Below are positions 33,601 to 45,838 of a stretch of 64,000 nucleotides of DNA, one piece after another. Below the pieces are notes generated by a model, which saw only the letters and a program-made list of their open reading frames with translations, had not been told where the DNA came from and ran no database searches. Each line of letters begins with the position of its first letter. Position 1 is the stretch's first letter. Position numbers and translations under genes: made by a program. The stretch is from assembly GCA_947184155.2 (NCBI GenBank), contig CAMXCT020001473.1, positions 37,501 to 101,500 on the forward strand. Direction: 5' to 3'. This stretch comes from Cladocopium goreaui (lineage: Eukaryota; Sar; Dinophyceae; Suessiales; Symbiodiniaceae).

Positions 33601-36600
33601 AATGTTTGTTTGGCTAGGCAATCAATGCATACCTTCCCCGTTTATGGCGGAAAAAGCATCATTGGCCAATATTTTCCCAAAATTCAGCCCCCTTTCTGAT
33701 GGTGAAAACCCTTTTGTTTTGATATGTGTTGATGGTACCTTGAATCCCTGTAAACGGGGAGTGAGATGTATCCTTTTTCCTAACTAAATCCCAATTTTTG
33801 TTGGTTAAATCCCACCGTTTTATGATTCATCACTATGTTTGGACTGGTCACCTCTTCAGTTTGGGGTTCTGAAATCCGTTGCATCCAGAAAAAAATTAAA
33901 GATGCTTAAATCACTGAATTTCCTATATGTTGATGTTCAAATCAGCTAAATTCAAATTTTGTCATGTCTAAGGTAAATCCTTCAATACTTCAAGCTTAAC
34001 TGGGACATGTCCCAGTGTTTTCATGCCTAAATCAGTCAAATATCCTCAAATCATCATACAAATTCTTGGTGTTCAAAATCAAAATCCATCAATCGCTTGA
34101 AAAATCCCCTGCAGTATATATCCCTATATGGTTTTCCTTAGCTTTTCCTTAGCCTTTCCCCACCGAAAATGACGAGATCTCCGCGCTACGTGAGGCGCAT
34201 CCACAGAGGACCAGCAGCAGAGCCACTACGGAGCTGCTCCGTTCGCCACGGACACAGAGAGCACCTCGGAAGGCGGTGGCGGAAAGCCATGGGGACGGAG
34301 GTTTTTTTGGGACATACCGTTTGGTTACCCATAGGATCCATGGTGCTGGTATATATACTAACATTGGGGGTACATTGATGGTAAATGTTACCATATATAG
34401 CATACATGGATCCTATGGGTAATGGACAAAATCATTTACCCTCTGGTTATGACTAACATAGCCATGGTATAGATGGCCCATAGAAATAGATGGTTTAGCT
34501 ATGTTTACCTATTAAAAATAGGTGGATTTTCCATGGCTATGTAACAAATAACCAGATAGATGTTGTGGAAATATTGATGGATTTGAGTCCCAAATTCTGA
34601 GGAATTACATCATGAAAATTATCTGGTGTTTCTTTTTTTGGTCAAAATCGGATGGATGTTAATATTTACTCATATATCAAAATTTGAAAAATAATGATAT
34701 ATGATATATATATATATGTTTAAGCACAAAATAATTTGGACCTATATATATATATTAAATATTTACCTTGGCCTATATATATAATATATATGTGATTATA
34801 ATTTGATAAGGCAAAAAAGTATAAATATTTTAAATATTGAATTTCAATAAATAAACATATGTATAATATATATATATATATACATATTGAATAATTTAAA
34901 CAATATATTCGAAAAAACAAATGAAATATTAAAGGGACGAGTTCGGAGAACATGGATGTGTTTCCTTAAATCCATGGTTCTTATCCCAACATGTTCCAAA
35001 TCCAAGGTTTTACTGCACATGTTACCTTAATTCTGGGATTGGGGAAATGATGCATCTATAAAAAGGATTAAAGTGGTGCCCCAGTTCGTTAGCCAAGTCT
35101 ATGATGGGTTTGAAGTTGGAAAAGAAATTGGAAACTATAGTCTAATTGCGGTTGAACTCCACTTACTGACTGGGATGAGCAACCAAGTATTCAAGTATGT
35201 ATCATATATATATATTATACACTATACCCTCCGGTAATTTCTCACATAATTAGCTATGGAATGTATGTTCGATGGCCATTTCTGAAACATAATCTTATTA
35301 ATATGTATGTCTAAATCATTGTATATCATATATTTAATGCTACTATATTCCCATAGGATCCACGGTGCTGGTATATATACTAACATAAAGGGGGTATATT
35401 GATGGGATCCATGTTACCATATATAGCAGCACCATGGATCCGTCATGGGATTTGAATGTATTTGAAACATCTTAAAACCACGTCACGCTGGCCGCCATTC
35501 CCCCGGTGCAAGATGGTGCGGCCCGCGCGCCTCCAACGCACGCCATCAAGACTGGGACCCCACTCTTCCAGGTGCCTTGTCGATGTCCAATGAACAACTC
35601 AACACCTCAATTTGAGGCCCGGAGCAGCTGGAACTGACCTTTTTTGGTGGAAGATGGTGGAAGCAATTGATATCAATTGATCAAACTCGAAATTTGGGGG
35701 TGACATGGGGTGACTTTTGAGTTGGTCTCCGGTGTTTCATGTTCTATCCCGTGAAATATTCCCGTGAAATATTCCCGTGATATTCCCATCTTTGTTGGTG
35801 AATCCCCTTGACACAAATCACCAAGTCACAGTAGGTCACCACCGGTGTGCAGGTCCCAAGCATTGTCACGAAGCTCACGCTCGCCTAGAAGGAAACCGCC
35901 AAAATCGTTTGATGATTCACATAAACAATGTGGTTAGGAATGGGAAAATGGGAAAATAATGTTGGGAAAATAAGATTGGTAAAGCAATCATAAACCATCC
36001 TCAATAGTCCTCATTTCACCATAAATAGGTGGTATAAATAGAATAAACCATTCCCAAATGGGTGATATGATTGTTCAAACCACATTATTGGAAAATATCA
36101 ATGACCCATGCATCAAAAAAACAGTGATTTTCAAAAATATGTTCCATAGTGTTTTGTATGCTTGCCAGAGGGTAGAATTCTGTTCCATCACCCTGCACAT
36201 CAACCAACCCGTCAGGAGACCACAGCAAAACAAACTGGTTGACATCCAGGGTCTTCTAGGTATATCAACATCTAAATTTTGGCTGGCCACATCACTGATG
36301 TTGGTTGGTTGATTCAGAAACTCAATTGTGCTGCTTACTTTGGCATTTTTGCAGTTCAAATCCACACTTTTCCTCGTCCAATCCCATGTTGTTCTGTGCA
36401 AGTTGCATTCACCTTTTCCCGTTTGAAACATGGTTTCCTCTTTTCCCCATGTGTTTTCATTTTTTCCCATAAAACATGGTTTTCCCACAAAAAGTCAATG
36501 TTCCATCATGTTCCCATGGTTTGTTTTTCCCATGTTTTTCCCATGTTTCTTCCATAAAAACATCATTTGTGAGCATTTTCCCATGGGTTTCCCCAGGTTT

Positions 36601-39600
36601 TTTCCCAATTTTTCCCCCATCGTTCCCACCTGCGTCAGCGCCACGTTGTGCATCAACACCGCCGCGCCGCTGGCCACGGAGGCCGGCAGCGTCCGCAAGG
36701 CCAAAGCGAGCTCGCCCGAGCGCGGCGGGCCGGTGGCCAAGGCGGTGAGCACCGTCAGTGACATGTGCAGGGCCTCGGAGAAATGGTGGGAATAGATCTA
36801 CCCTCTGGTAAACTAACATAGCTATGGAAAATCACATTTTTTCTTGGAAAATCCACTATAAATGGTCATTTTCAATAGCTATGTTAAATTACTAGAGGGT
36901 ATAGAATATATATAACTATGCTGAACATGTTCCTTTTGGGACCACTTAAAAAACGAGATCTCTAAAAGGACCTCAAAAAGTTGTCCCTTAGACTTGCTGG
37001 GTAATATGTATATACATAATCTATATTTAGTCTATGTGATCGATATAATATATATGTAATATGTATATAATCTATATAATCTACATACTCTATATAATCT
37101 ATATAATCATCATATATATATAATCTATAGAGTTTATATACATAATATGACCTGCTTTTATGATAGTTGAAAAGCTGGTACTGAATGTATAATCGATATG
37201 TTATATAACTTATATAATCTATATAATTAATATAATTTATTTATATAATCTATATAATCTATATAATCTATATAATAATCGACATAATCTATATATGTAG
37301 TCTTTGTTGTCTATATTTTATAGATGCTGTGGATAATGGTCCTCAAAACTTGGAATGTGGGGTTTGATATTATCATATTCCTCATATCTAAATCCCAATA
37401 TATCTATGTTATGATGTCATGTGTGTATTTATATATATATGTATGTATACATATGGGATGATATAAGAGAATGATCGGATGACACAATAATACTAAAACA
37501 AATGATGTACATGATTAATGGGGGTTATGAACCAATCTATAACTGGGTGGGCACGACCTTGCATATAATGTATATCATATGACATTGGGGAGGATGATGG
37601 GACGACGTATACAGTAACTATAACCATCTATAATCATTATGTGTATGTTTATCTGTATGATATAAATAATAGATGTAGAAATATAAAGGTATAATTTATC
37701 ATATATACATATATGTTAATATGATACACAAAAATCACTTAGAAATGAGTATAAACACATAGTTCCATGCTTATCTTATGTTTCGCCTCCAGAGTATCCC
37801 CATTACTCATTGTATATATATATATGTATATATAATAATATACATATCATTGTATATTGATTATTTCCACATCATACCATAATGTTTCTTGGCAAAATCC
37901 AAATTGTTCATGGCTCAACCATCGTTGATAGTTCAATGCCCCATTTTTGATGCTTAAATCCCAGTTTTTGAACGTAAAATCTCCATGAAAATGATGGTCA
38001 AATATGGTCACATCCCCATGAAAACAGCCTGCAATGCCACCCTGGCGCCGTCAAGGTATACGGGTACGGCAGGCCATTGTGCAGCGCCGCCTTCATGGCC
38101 ACTTGGACCAGGGTCAGGGACATCAGAAGCGTCGAGAGGGAGACGAAGGCATACCATCCCTGGAACCGGGGTCCACGAGGCGAGTGCCCTTGGTCCCTGG
38201 GTTTGTGGTCAGATCCCAAAAAATGTGATTTAATACGAAAATTGAAACAAGATGCTACTGGACTCTTTGAGACAACCTGAAATACTGGTCTTGGGTGTTT
38301 GTCATAGCTCATAGACGCATACGATGAGGATTTCACAGACCTGCAATCTGCAATACTTGGCTTAAAACTATATGTTGGAATTTCCAGTGAGCCATGGTCA
38401 TGTTGAATAATTATAATAGACGGAGGTGTCGTAAAATGGGGGTGCCCCCAAATCATCCAAAATTAGATCATTGAAACCTATGGTTTTGGGGATCCTACAT
38501 TTTAAGAAGCCTCCGTATGTATATATTATATACACACACACACTTAATGAGATTTATTTCAACCAACTTTTTTTTTTTGCAGGTGATTAATCTGGGTAAA
38601 CTGAGATGAATAGCATGGTGTATTTAATCAAATACTCGAATCTGTCACCATGGTTAAGCCACCCAAACAGAAACCCTAAACCCGCCCAGTCTAAATGACG
38701 CCCCGTAATAAAAAGCCAGACTGTCTCTGTTGGTGGGTGAAAAACACCTTCGTCAACCCCGGTGATTAAATTGGGGCAGTCATGTTTGCGGTTAGCAAAA
38801 TCCCTAGGATTGATCGATGGATCCCATCCTCAGATAAAGAGAATACGCCAATGTGCGAGACCCCCAAAAAAAGGAAGAAATCCAATGCTAAAGTCACTGG
38901 ATTGGTTTAAGGGAAAATCTTAACCGGAAACCCATGGGTTTTTACCATCAAATTGATCGGGCTTTCCTGTAAATTTTCCCATAATCCAATTCTATGATAA
39001 AGCAAAATGTCTAGGGTACTTAACACTAAAGGCATTTTTGAGATTACTGCTACGAAAATCATGATTAATCATTTCCATAGTATCCCTGCACTGTGAATTT
39101 GGAGCTGTAAAAACAATGCTACAAATCCCTACTTGCAATTTTTGATCTATATGAAGTCATGGTTTGAGGGGATTAACCAGTGAATATGTTTTTTCTATAA
39201 TATTATGTATATATATAATATTATGTATATATATAATATTATGTGTATATATAATATATTGTATATGTGTATATATATATCATTTACACCAGTTGAGCGC
39301 ATATTTGGAATGATTGATGGTTTGTGTTATCCGTATAATCAATCGGGATGGGGATCAGTGATGTCCAACCTGATTTTTTATGTCTTCTTGGGACGGCCTG
39401 CATAGTTTGCTGGGAAATATGGCAACATCATCTATATATAATAATATATATATATATGATTATATATGCATATGTCAAGATCATACATGAATGGAACTGC
39501 TTGAATTTCAACAAGTCATATGGATTCGTATATGTGACACTAAGTACCAGTGCTGAAAGTCGTCAATCCCATGCTGTGAGCCTGATAGACGAGCACAGGC

Positions 39601-40739
39601 GCCAATGCCACCACCACCTCTGTGCCATCCGAAAAGCGATGAATTGATAATTGCTGCGTACCATTATTGCTTCCTACAAGTACTGGATGAGAAAAACATA
39701 TGAAAACCAACAACTTCGCTCTGGGGAAGTTTTTTTTTTCTAATCTTGGATCACAGCCATTTACAATTGGATATAGATATGGCTCCAAATTGGCTCGCTC
39801 ATTCGGAGTGGCAGGGAGCATTTATATCACTAGTTTTATTGATCAAGACTCCCAAGTAAGTGCTTGCCCAGCTCCCTAGTCTGATTCGTTATTGACCAAG
39901 TGTATCTTCATATCCGCTGGTTGCAACTCGCAGTTTTACAGTTTTTGATCTGCATTCTATACAAGGTGCTGCCCCCCACACATAAGCCTCATCATCTATA
40001 TATATATGTATATATATATATGTATCTACCATGAACCATAGTTAAGTCACTTACATGGTCTGACTGTTGACGCACCGGCTTATACCCACCTGAAAACAGA
40101 GATGGAAGCCAATCATGGCAATGTTCACTATGAAAATAATGTTCCACAGCCATGCTTTGAATGTATTTTTTGGGTGCGTAGGGAATCCCATATTGGATTG
40201 AACACAAAAACAAATCTAAGCATGTACAAGTAGTGTTTGTATAATCAGAGTTTAAGCATTGCTGACATGCCCTTCGATAATGTGTACATACCAATATAAT
40301 GTGTTTTTGACCATCCCCTATGACAAATACAGGCCATGTAACTTGAGGTATATGTTCATTGTTTTATCATGTTGTGTCCCATATTCCACTGGTTTATGAT
40401 CATCCTTCCTAAAAAATCCTCTTAAAATGGTAATGAACAAATCCACTTAAAAAGGTGGCAAATCCGCTAAAAATATCTTAGAATAGTGTTAAATACATGT
40501 AAATCCACTTAAAATGATGGCACATCCATTTAAAATGGTTGTAAATCCCATATAAATCCACTTCAAATGGTGGTAAATCCACATCAAATGCTGGTAAATC
40601 CACTTCAAAATGGCCATTTTTAGTGGTTGAATCGACCACCAGCCACCAAGGTACTAAGGCCCCCAGAAGCTCCGCGCAGAGCAGCTTGCTCTGCCGTGTC
40701 TCATGGAGCCGCGGGTCGACCATGGCCGGCGGAATGGCG
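30630..40739 (-). CDS. DMT-superfamily transporter (triose-phosphate/nucleotide-sugar translocator type), 3' truncated
   Basis: Exons read on the minus strand: 40655-40739, 38049-38159, 36630-36773, 35840-35884, 35531-35564, 34164-34264, then 31718-31782 and 30630-30706. The first six join in matching phase; one or more exons are missing before and after 31718-31782. Hallmarks of the TPT/SLC35 fold appear in the right order: a first membrane helix ending in NGLPYPYTLT, joined to ALHMSLTVLTAL; then ASVSFVTMLGTCTPV (the usual VSF..M....PV motif), GERSSSVVALLLVLCGC, AEISSFS, SMKSIWQQRLL and a helix TLLLTLPFAMVVEG. Family members move phosphorylated sugars or nucleotide sugars across plastid or Golgi membranes as antiporters; the substrate cannot be told. 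A likely start is the ATG at 40723 (GCCATGG context). Most donors are GT, but 38049, 35531, 31718 and 30630 suggest GC. The C-terminal helices are absent; the 4.9-kb palindrome lies where they should follow. Confidence 0.65.
31508..31623. mobile_element. Family-A MITE, degenerate right end
   Basis: Starts TACCCTCTGGTAAACTAAC; the right end is altered (GTTAGTCATTACCATGCCGG). It sits in the intron 3' of exon 31718-31782. Confidence 0.7.
31805..31912. mobile_element. Family-A MITE
   Basis: 108 bp from TACCCTCTGGTAATGACTAA to GTTTACCAGAGGGTA. It ends 22 bp from the acceptor side of exon 31718-31782. Confidence 0.88.
33274..33387. mobile_element. MITE-like inverted repeat (family F)
   Basis: AGGAACCTAAATTGGAGGTAC is matched by the inverse of GTACCTCCATTTTAGGATCCT over a 114-bp element. 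Single copy seen. Confidence 0.6.
34320..34426. mobile_element. Family-B MITE
   Basis: Ends ACCCATAGGATCCATG and CATGGATCCTATGGGT are inverse. The inside contains GGTATATATACTAACAT. A second copy is at 35349-35440. It lies about 60 bp from the acceptor of transporter exon 34164-34264. Confidence 0.75.
34437..34558. mobile_element. Family-A MITE, longer subtype
   Basis: Starts TACCCTCTGGTTATGACTAA and ends near AATAACCAGATA. This subtype (about 122 bp, GGTTATGACTAAC ends) matches the copy at 61537-61659. Confidence 0.75.
34680..34905. repeat. AT-rich TATA-type microsatellites
   Basis: Several ATATATAT runs with TTAAATATT words inside a transporter intron. Confidence 0.8.
35224..35300. mobile_element. 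Half copy of family-A MITE
   Basis: TACCCTCCGGTAATTTCTCA followed by TAGCTATGGAATG matches the left half; the right half is not recognisable. Confidence 0.45.
35349..35440. mobile_element. Family-B MITE, copy 2
   Basis: CCCATAGGATCCACGGTGCT to GCACCATGGATCCGTCATGGG. It shares GGTATATATACTAACATAAA with the copy at 34320-34426. It is about 90 bp from transporter exon 35531-35564. Confidence 0.7.
36070..36175. mobile_element. Degenerate family-A MITE
   Basis: Only the right end is clear: CCATAGTGTTTTGTATGCTT followed by GCCAGAGGGTA. The left end has decayed. Confidence 0.45.
36799..36901. mobile_element. Family-A MITE
   Basis: 103 bp, from TACCCTCTGGTAAACTAAC to GTTAAATTACTAGAGGGTA. It ends 25 bp upstream of the acceptor of transporter exon 36630-36773. 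Confidence 0.9.
37000..37320. repeat. TCTATATAA-type AT-rich repeats
   Basis: Imperfect ATAATCTAT units with a period of about 10 bp, repeated many times within an intron of the transporter gene. No gene seen on either strand between 36902 and 38048. Confidence 0.75.
38208..38405. repeat. Dispersed intronic repeat with empty MITE site
   Basis: GGTCAGATCCCAAAAAATGT to CATGGTCATGTTGAATAATT recurs at 43667-43988. At this copy the sequence reads GTGATTTAATACGAAAATTG without the insertion present in the other copy. Confidence 0.9.
38415..38517. mobile_element. Family-E MITE-like inverted repeat
   Basis: CGGAGGTGTCGTAAAATGGG and the inverse at CATTTTAAGAAGCCTCCG; related elements are at 43347-43452 and about 44131-44205. 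Confidence 0.6.
38901..38995. mobile_element. Family-D MITE-like inverted repeat
   Basis: GGATTGGTTTAAGGGAAAAT with the imperfect inverse ending AATCCAATTC. A second copy is at 57059-57151. Confidence 0.6.
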
Positions 40740-40775
40740 CTGCCGGCGCCTGATGGGCTGATGGGATGGTTATTG

Positions 40776-40885
40776 TGATGGAAAATCACCATTTTTAATC
40801 ACCATTTTTAATGGGAAATCACCATTTTTAATGGGAAAATCCACTATTTCGACTGGGCCATTTTCAATAGCAAACTGTTACTTTA
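40776..40885. mobile_element. Partial family-A MITE with internal duplication
   Basis: The inner segment AAATCACCATTTTTAATGGG is present about three times, followed by CCATTTTCAATAGC. It lies about 40 bp upstream of the first transporter exon. Confidence 0.5.
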
Positions 40886-40956
40886 ATGGGATTTAATGGT
40901 GACTTAATGGGTTTTTATGGTGACTTAATGGGAATGAATGGGATCTAATGGGAATT

Positions 40957-41065
40957 TACCCTCTGGTAAATTAACTTGTTGACCCTGAAAATCACCCATT
41001 TTTAATGGAAACTAATCTTCCAACCCCGATGACTGCCAGGGTCTATGTTAATTTACCAGAGGGTA
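40957..41065. mobile_element. Family-A MITE, TTGACCCTG subtype
   Basis: Ends are family A (TACCCTCTGGTAAATTAAC and GTTAATTTACCAGAGGGTA) but the interior is different, with TTGACCCTGAAAATCACCC and GACTGCCAGGGTC. The same interior in inverse order is at 56553-56662. Confidence 0.85.
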
Positions 41066-41266
41066 ATATATGTAAAATTCCGCCTGTAGATTAAGTGGAA
41101 GTCTCATAGGTCCCCATTTTTATAGATATAAGATCCACAAGCCATGACTCTATAACGAGGATTATGTTAATATGAGATATCCTGATGATTGTAATGGGAT
41201 ATAATGGGATATAGCGTCATAGTGGGATATGTCGTTGGATATGAACAGGATGATATGGAATGTTAA

Positions 41267-41372
41267 TACCCTTCAGTTAACTAAGGTAGCTATTGAAACT
41301 GGCCATTTAGTTCGTTGATTTACCTATTGACAATGGTGATGTTCCATAGCTATGTTAGTTTACCAGTGGGTA
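41267..41372. mobile_element. Family-A MITE, diverged left end
   Basis: Left end TACCCTTCAGTTAACTAAG and right end GTTAGTTTACCAGTGGGTA. Confidence 0.75.
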
Positions 41373-41611
41373 TATGTTAATACAATATTATATATATATA
41401 TTATATATATATTATGTATATATTATATATATATTATATTATATATATATTATATTATATCCTGATGATTCATGTGGTAAACACAATGTCATAATGGGAT
41501 ATGTCGTTGGATATCAACAGGATGATCTGGAATGATACAGGATAATTGTGAGATGATCATGGATAACTGAGGGAGAGCTGAAACTAATTATAAAGAAACA
41601 GTCCCGGCATA

Positions 41612-41715
41612 TACCATCTGGTAAACTAACATAGCAATGGAAAATCACCATTTTTAATGGGAAAACTCACTATAAATGGCCATTTTCAATAGCCATGTTA
41701 GTTTACCAGAGGGTA
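41612..41715. mobile_element. Family-A MITE
   Basis: 104 bp, from TACCATCTGGTAAACTAAC to GTTAGTTTACCAGAGGGTA. It is close to the family consensus. Confidence 0.9.
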
Positions 41716-42078
41716 AAGGTTTATGGCATTGAGTATGAAACAATGTACAGCCCAGCCATGGTTGGTTAATGGGATGGCTTATTATTGGGATTACCGCAGC
41801 ATTAGTTAAACTATCCAGACTATGAATTGGGATATTTCCTGAGGATTTGGGACTCTGGGACATCTAAATGTTGGGATATCCAAAGATGACAAAATCCAAT
41901 ATGCAAAATAGGTATGTTTCCTAGAATTTCTTAATAGACATATGCAAAACAGCTTTTTAGATATCAAATATGTTTCAAGATCATCTAGTCATCTAACAGA
42001 ATCTAACACGATTCATACTGGGTATTTGATCAGCTAACATGGGACCGAAAGTGGCAATTTTCATAAGTAGAAAGGAGA

Positions 42079-42183
42079 TACCCTCTGGTAATTTAACATA
42101 GCTATTGAACATTGCCACAAATAATTTGATTGACCCACTAAAAATGGTGATTTTCAACAGCTATGTTAGCTTACCAGAGGGTA
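42079..42183. mobile_element. Family-A MITE
   Basis: 105 bp, from TACCCTCTGGTAATTTAAC to GTTAGCTTACCAGAGGGTA. Read on the minus strand its first bases give CTG|GTAAGC, a plausible splice donor, directly after a GC-rich exon-like patch. Confidence 0.85.
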
Positions 42184-43346
42184 AATGCTGCTGTGCCGCA
42201 GCGCCGAGGTCTTGCCGTGTGATCATCGTTGAAAAAAACCGGGGATGGAAACGCATTTGGGTGGTTGAGTTACCCGCGAAAGATGGTGGTTGGGAACTAC
42301 CATCAGCAGTATCAGTGGGATTGAAGTCAGAAATATGTGAAAGCACCCGAGAAGGAGCTTGTGGATAAAAACGATAGGAGGATTTAGCAGGATTTAGGAA
42401 GAGGAAAACCGTGACACTGAAGCCAACCAATGATATATTGAACAGTTGGGCTCTTTCCTGGCTGTAGTGGTTCAATGCCTTTGGTTGGCTGAAGGAGGAC
42501 ATCATCACTATCATCACCTTCCCGCCCTTCCTGAAAAGTTCATGGCCAAAGTCATGTTGTCGTGCTGTTCAACCAGCTGGGAACCTCAGGCATCATGGTG
42601 AACGTAGCTGTGGCCGAGTGGGTGGAACAGCCGCACTAGTCACTAGAGTGTAGTAACTTGACATGGCACCGGAACCCGCTTCTTTCCCAAGATCCAATGA
42701 GAGATCCAGCTGGCAAGTTGTACGGTATTTGGCAAATCCGATCTTCATAGATTCAATGGAGTATGAAGCCAAAGATATGAATAATTGCTTGGAAAATTGT
42801 GTTTTGTTTCGCTAAAACAAAACCTATGATTTTGTTACATCGTTGTCTTTGTTGCTTACATCCCTATTCTTCGTGGTTATCGAACACACTGCCCATTCGT
42901 TGGCTCCAAGCCACTCCCAGCATCTTTCGTCTCTTGTCGAATCACCTGGGACACTGGCTGAAAACGTACACGTGATTTCACTCAGAAAATTGGAGTTTGA
43001 ATTACCAATATTACCAATAAATAGGAATTACCAATAGGAATTACCAATATTACCAAAGTTTAACAACCATGAATTACCAATAGGAATTTCCCCAACTAAA
43101 TTTTAAATGGTGGTTTTTGGCTGGGAAAATCCATGAAACTCAATGGTGGATTTTCCAGCCTGCGGCATGTCTGATGACACCGGAGAAGCAGACCCTCCAA
43201 GCAGACCCTCGTGCCAGAAATTGGGGGTTCAACTAAGTGAACTCTTAAAAACTCACCTGGTTGATTTCGACCACACATATTGGGCTTATAGGCTTACAGG
43301 TTATAATAAGCAAGGCAAATTGGGTGACATGTTGGTACTCAAATGA

Positions 43347-43452
43347 AGGTTTCCTAAGTCATGGGGCTACCCCAATCATCCCAAATTATATAGACCATGA
43401 CTTAGTACTGATATGGATTTGGGGATCCCCCATGACTTAAGAAACCCACAAA
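43347..43452. mobile_element. Family-E MITE-like inverted repeat, copy 2
   Basis: GGTTTCCTAAGTCATGGGGC against the inverse of CCCCCATGACTTAAGAAACC, with TTTGGGGATCC inside as in the copy at 38415-38517. Confidence 0.65.
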
Positions 43453-43471
43453 TATGAAATATGGGACTGTT

Positions 43472-43575
43472 TACCCTCTGGTATAATTTAACATAGCTAT
43501 GGAAAATGGCCATAGAAATAGTTGATTTATCAATTAAAAGTTTTCCATAGTTTTTTGTATGTTTACCAGATGGTA
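43472..43575. mobile_element. Family-A MITE
   Basis: 104 bp, from TACCCTCTGGTATAATTTAA to GTATGTTTACCAGATGGTA. Confidence 0.85.
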
Positions 43576-43666
43576 CTGGTTTTACTCTTTACCACCTGAA
43601 GTACGTACAGTACGTACAGTACGACCAATTCATCTGTTTTTTTTTTGTGTTTCGAACTTTTGACCC

Positions 43667-43988
43667 ATGGTCAGATCCCAAAAAATGTGATTTACCCTCT
43701 GGTTATTTAACGTAGCTATAGACAATCACCATTTTTAATAGGTAAACCATCTATAATTGGGCCATTTTCCATGGCTATGTTAAATAACCAGATGGTAATA
43801 CGAAAATTGAAACAGGATGCTACTGGACTCTTTGAGACAACCTGAAATACTGGTCTTGGATGTTTGTCATAGCTCATGGACGCATACAATGAGGATTTCA
43901 CAGAGCTGCAATCTGCAATAATTGGCGTAAAACTATGTCTTGGAATTTCCCGTCAGCCATGATAGCCATGGTCATGTTGAATAATTAG
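43667..43988. repeat. Dispersed intronic repeat carrying a MITE
   Basis: Second copy of the 38208-38405 repeat, split by the family-A MITE at 43693-43797. It proves insertion into TA when compared with the empty copy. Confidence 0.9.
43693..43797. mobile_element. Family-A MITE with TA target duplication shown
   Basis: The filled site reads GTGATT-TA-CCCTCTGG...CCAGATGG-TA-ATACG. The empty site at about 38230 reads GTGATT-TA-ATACG. The mobile unit is therefore about 101 bp, CCCTCTGGTTATTT to AAATAACCAGATGG, flanked by duplicated TA. This is the pattern of Tc1/mariner-derived (Stowaway-like) MITEs. Confidence 0.93.
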
Positions 43989-45838
43989 TAGTCATATGCA
44001 ACTATAAATGATAGTACTAAAATTTGGACATATCATGACATATGAATAGCCATGAATAGCCATAACTAGTACTTCAATATTCCCCATATGTCCATATGTT
44101 TATTCATGATTATTCCAAGAATCTCCACTACTGAGGTGTCCTTTTACACCATGGGGTACCCCCAATGAATCCAGGCCTGGTTGGATCCGAAATGCCTCCG
44201 GACATGGGCAATTGGTTTATAAAGCCAATGAACTAGATCAATTACAGTAACTAGATACTAGATCGATTATAGTTCGATATATCTACTTAAAACATCTTGC
44301 AACCTATATAATCTACGTAGTTATGAACCAACTTAGCTAAGTATAGGGGCCACAACGTGTGGACTTTTTCAATCTTTTTCACGGAGAGTCAAAGGACTGA
44401 AAAAAAATGCTGGAATCATGCGTTCTAGTGGGACAGCGGATCAAAATTGGGGAGGCACGTAGCAGAATTTGATGCTTTGCAGAGAGAAGTTTGAACACTC
44501 AGAAAACAAGGTATCACAAGGTTCAATATCTGGCACAATCAGCAATCAGCAAGGGTTTGTTTGAGGGACATTCAGGAAATATGCTGGATGGAGCTAGCTG
44601 TAACTCGAGTATTTCACCCGTTGGCCGTTGACCTGTTGGATTGTCATTGCAGGCTATTTATAACTCATTTATAACTCAATGTTTGTATACGACTGAACAT
44701 GGGTCCATGATTCTTGGGTCACCATTCCTGATTCACAAGATGGAGTAATGGGCCTCAGCAAAATCAAAGGTGTAAGTTCTCAAACGCTGGATTCCCCTTC
44801 AATGGGAACACAATCAGTAGCAACAATACATGGTAGCAATCATCACACAATAAATGGGAAAATAATGAGTAGATATCAGTAGGAACAATCCATGGTATCA
44901 ATGAATCATGATAACAAAATAGTACTACTGTAACGGAATATGTCCATAAATCCCAATTGGACATACCCTATATAGGAACATGGGTGAAATATGGATTGTT
45001 TGTGGCAAATATTCCCTAATATACTGACATAAATAATAATCACTTGCATCAACAAAGGGGTTGCCTTTCCGTAGCAGCCGTAGCAACGTGCACTGGACCT
45101 AGGGGCATCGCTGCATCGAACTGACAACTTGATGGGTTTTGAAAGCCATCCACCAATGATGATGTGAGGAATAAATGTAACTGTATATATAAACACATCA
45201 AAGGAGATGGAGATTGCTACTACCAACTAAATGGTTTGACAACTTTGGAAAAGCAGCAACCAAGAATAAAGGAGTACAGTAAGGACTTTAAACTAACTCA
45301 AATGGGAATTTGACCAACGGGCAGTACCTTGTTTCCAAAGGGAAACATGAGGAGGAATTTGGAGCAAGAATGCATCAGTTTTTTTTGTTACAATATACAT
45401 GCATTTATGCCAACGTATTCATTTTGTGAGCGAAAACAACATAAAACAACTATATCTGGCATGCTTCATGAATCAACATATCAGTTTTTGGGCTATGAAG
45501 ACCAAACCATTGCTGCTTCAAGAGAGAAAAATCACAGATCCCTGGCCGTTTCGACATCTTCGACAGTCTCTTGGACGTTTCCTAGTACCGTCCAACCTGC
45601 AACCGCACAGGCCGTCCAAATCTGTAGTACCTGACGATCGCTGCTCTGCAGTGCCAACATCAGGTTCGTTTTTAAGGCCGACCCCTTGATATGTAGTGTA
45701 TCTGTATCTCTACGTCATTATACACATTATCTATAATATATATATATATATGATATAAATATCAATATGGATATTGAATGAGATTGATGTCATCCTCAAA
45801 TGGGCTCATCATCCCTTTATGACATCTATGACGGCTGT

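Larger units (their letters stand above)
41070..45838. other. Intergenic or intronic stretch rich in MITEs
   Basis: No complete gene was assembled here. Besides the MITEs listed separately there is a local direct duplication (41193-41262 and 41461-41535, sharing GGGATATGTCGTTGGATAT), TATA-type microsatellites (41385-41460), and two GC-richer patches that could be exons. One is at about 42184-42222 (minus), directly beside a MITE. The other is at 45541-45663, where the minus strand reads LQIWTACAVAGWTVLGNVQE. Neither could be joined to a neighbour with confidence. Confidence 0.4.

Noticed and set aside
34169-34378. Plus-strand frame at 34156-34310
   Set aside because: It reads well (ENDEISALREAHPQRT) but the minus strand encodes the transporter segment ALLLVLCGC and AEISSFS with matching phases.
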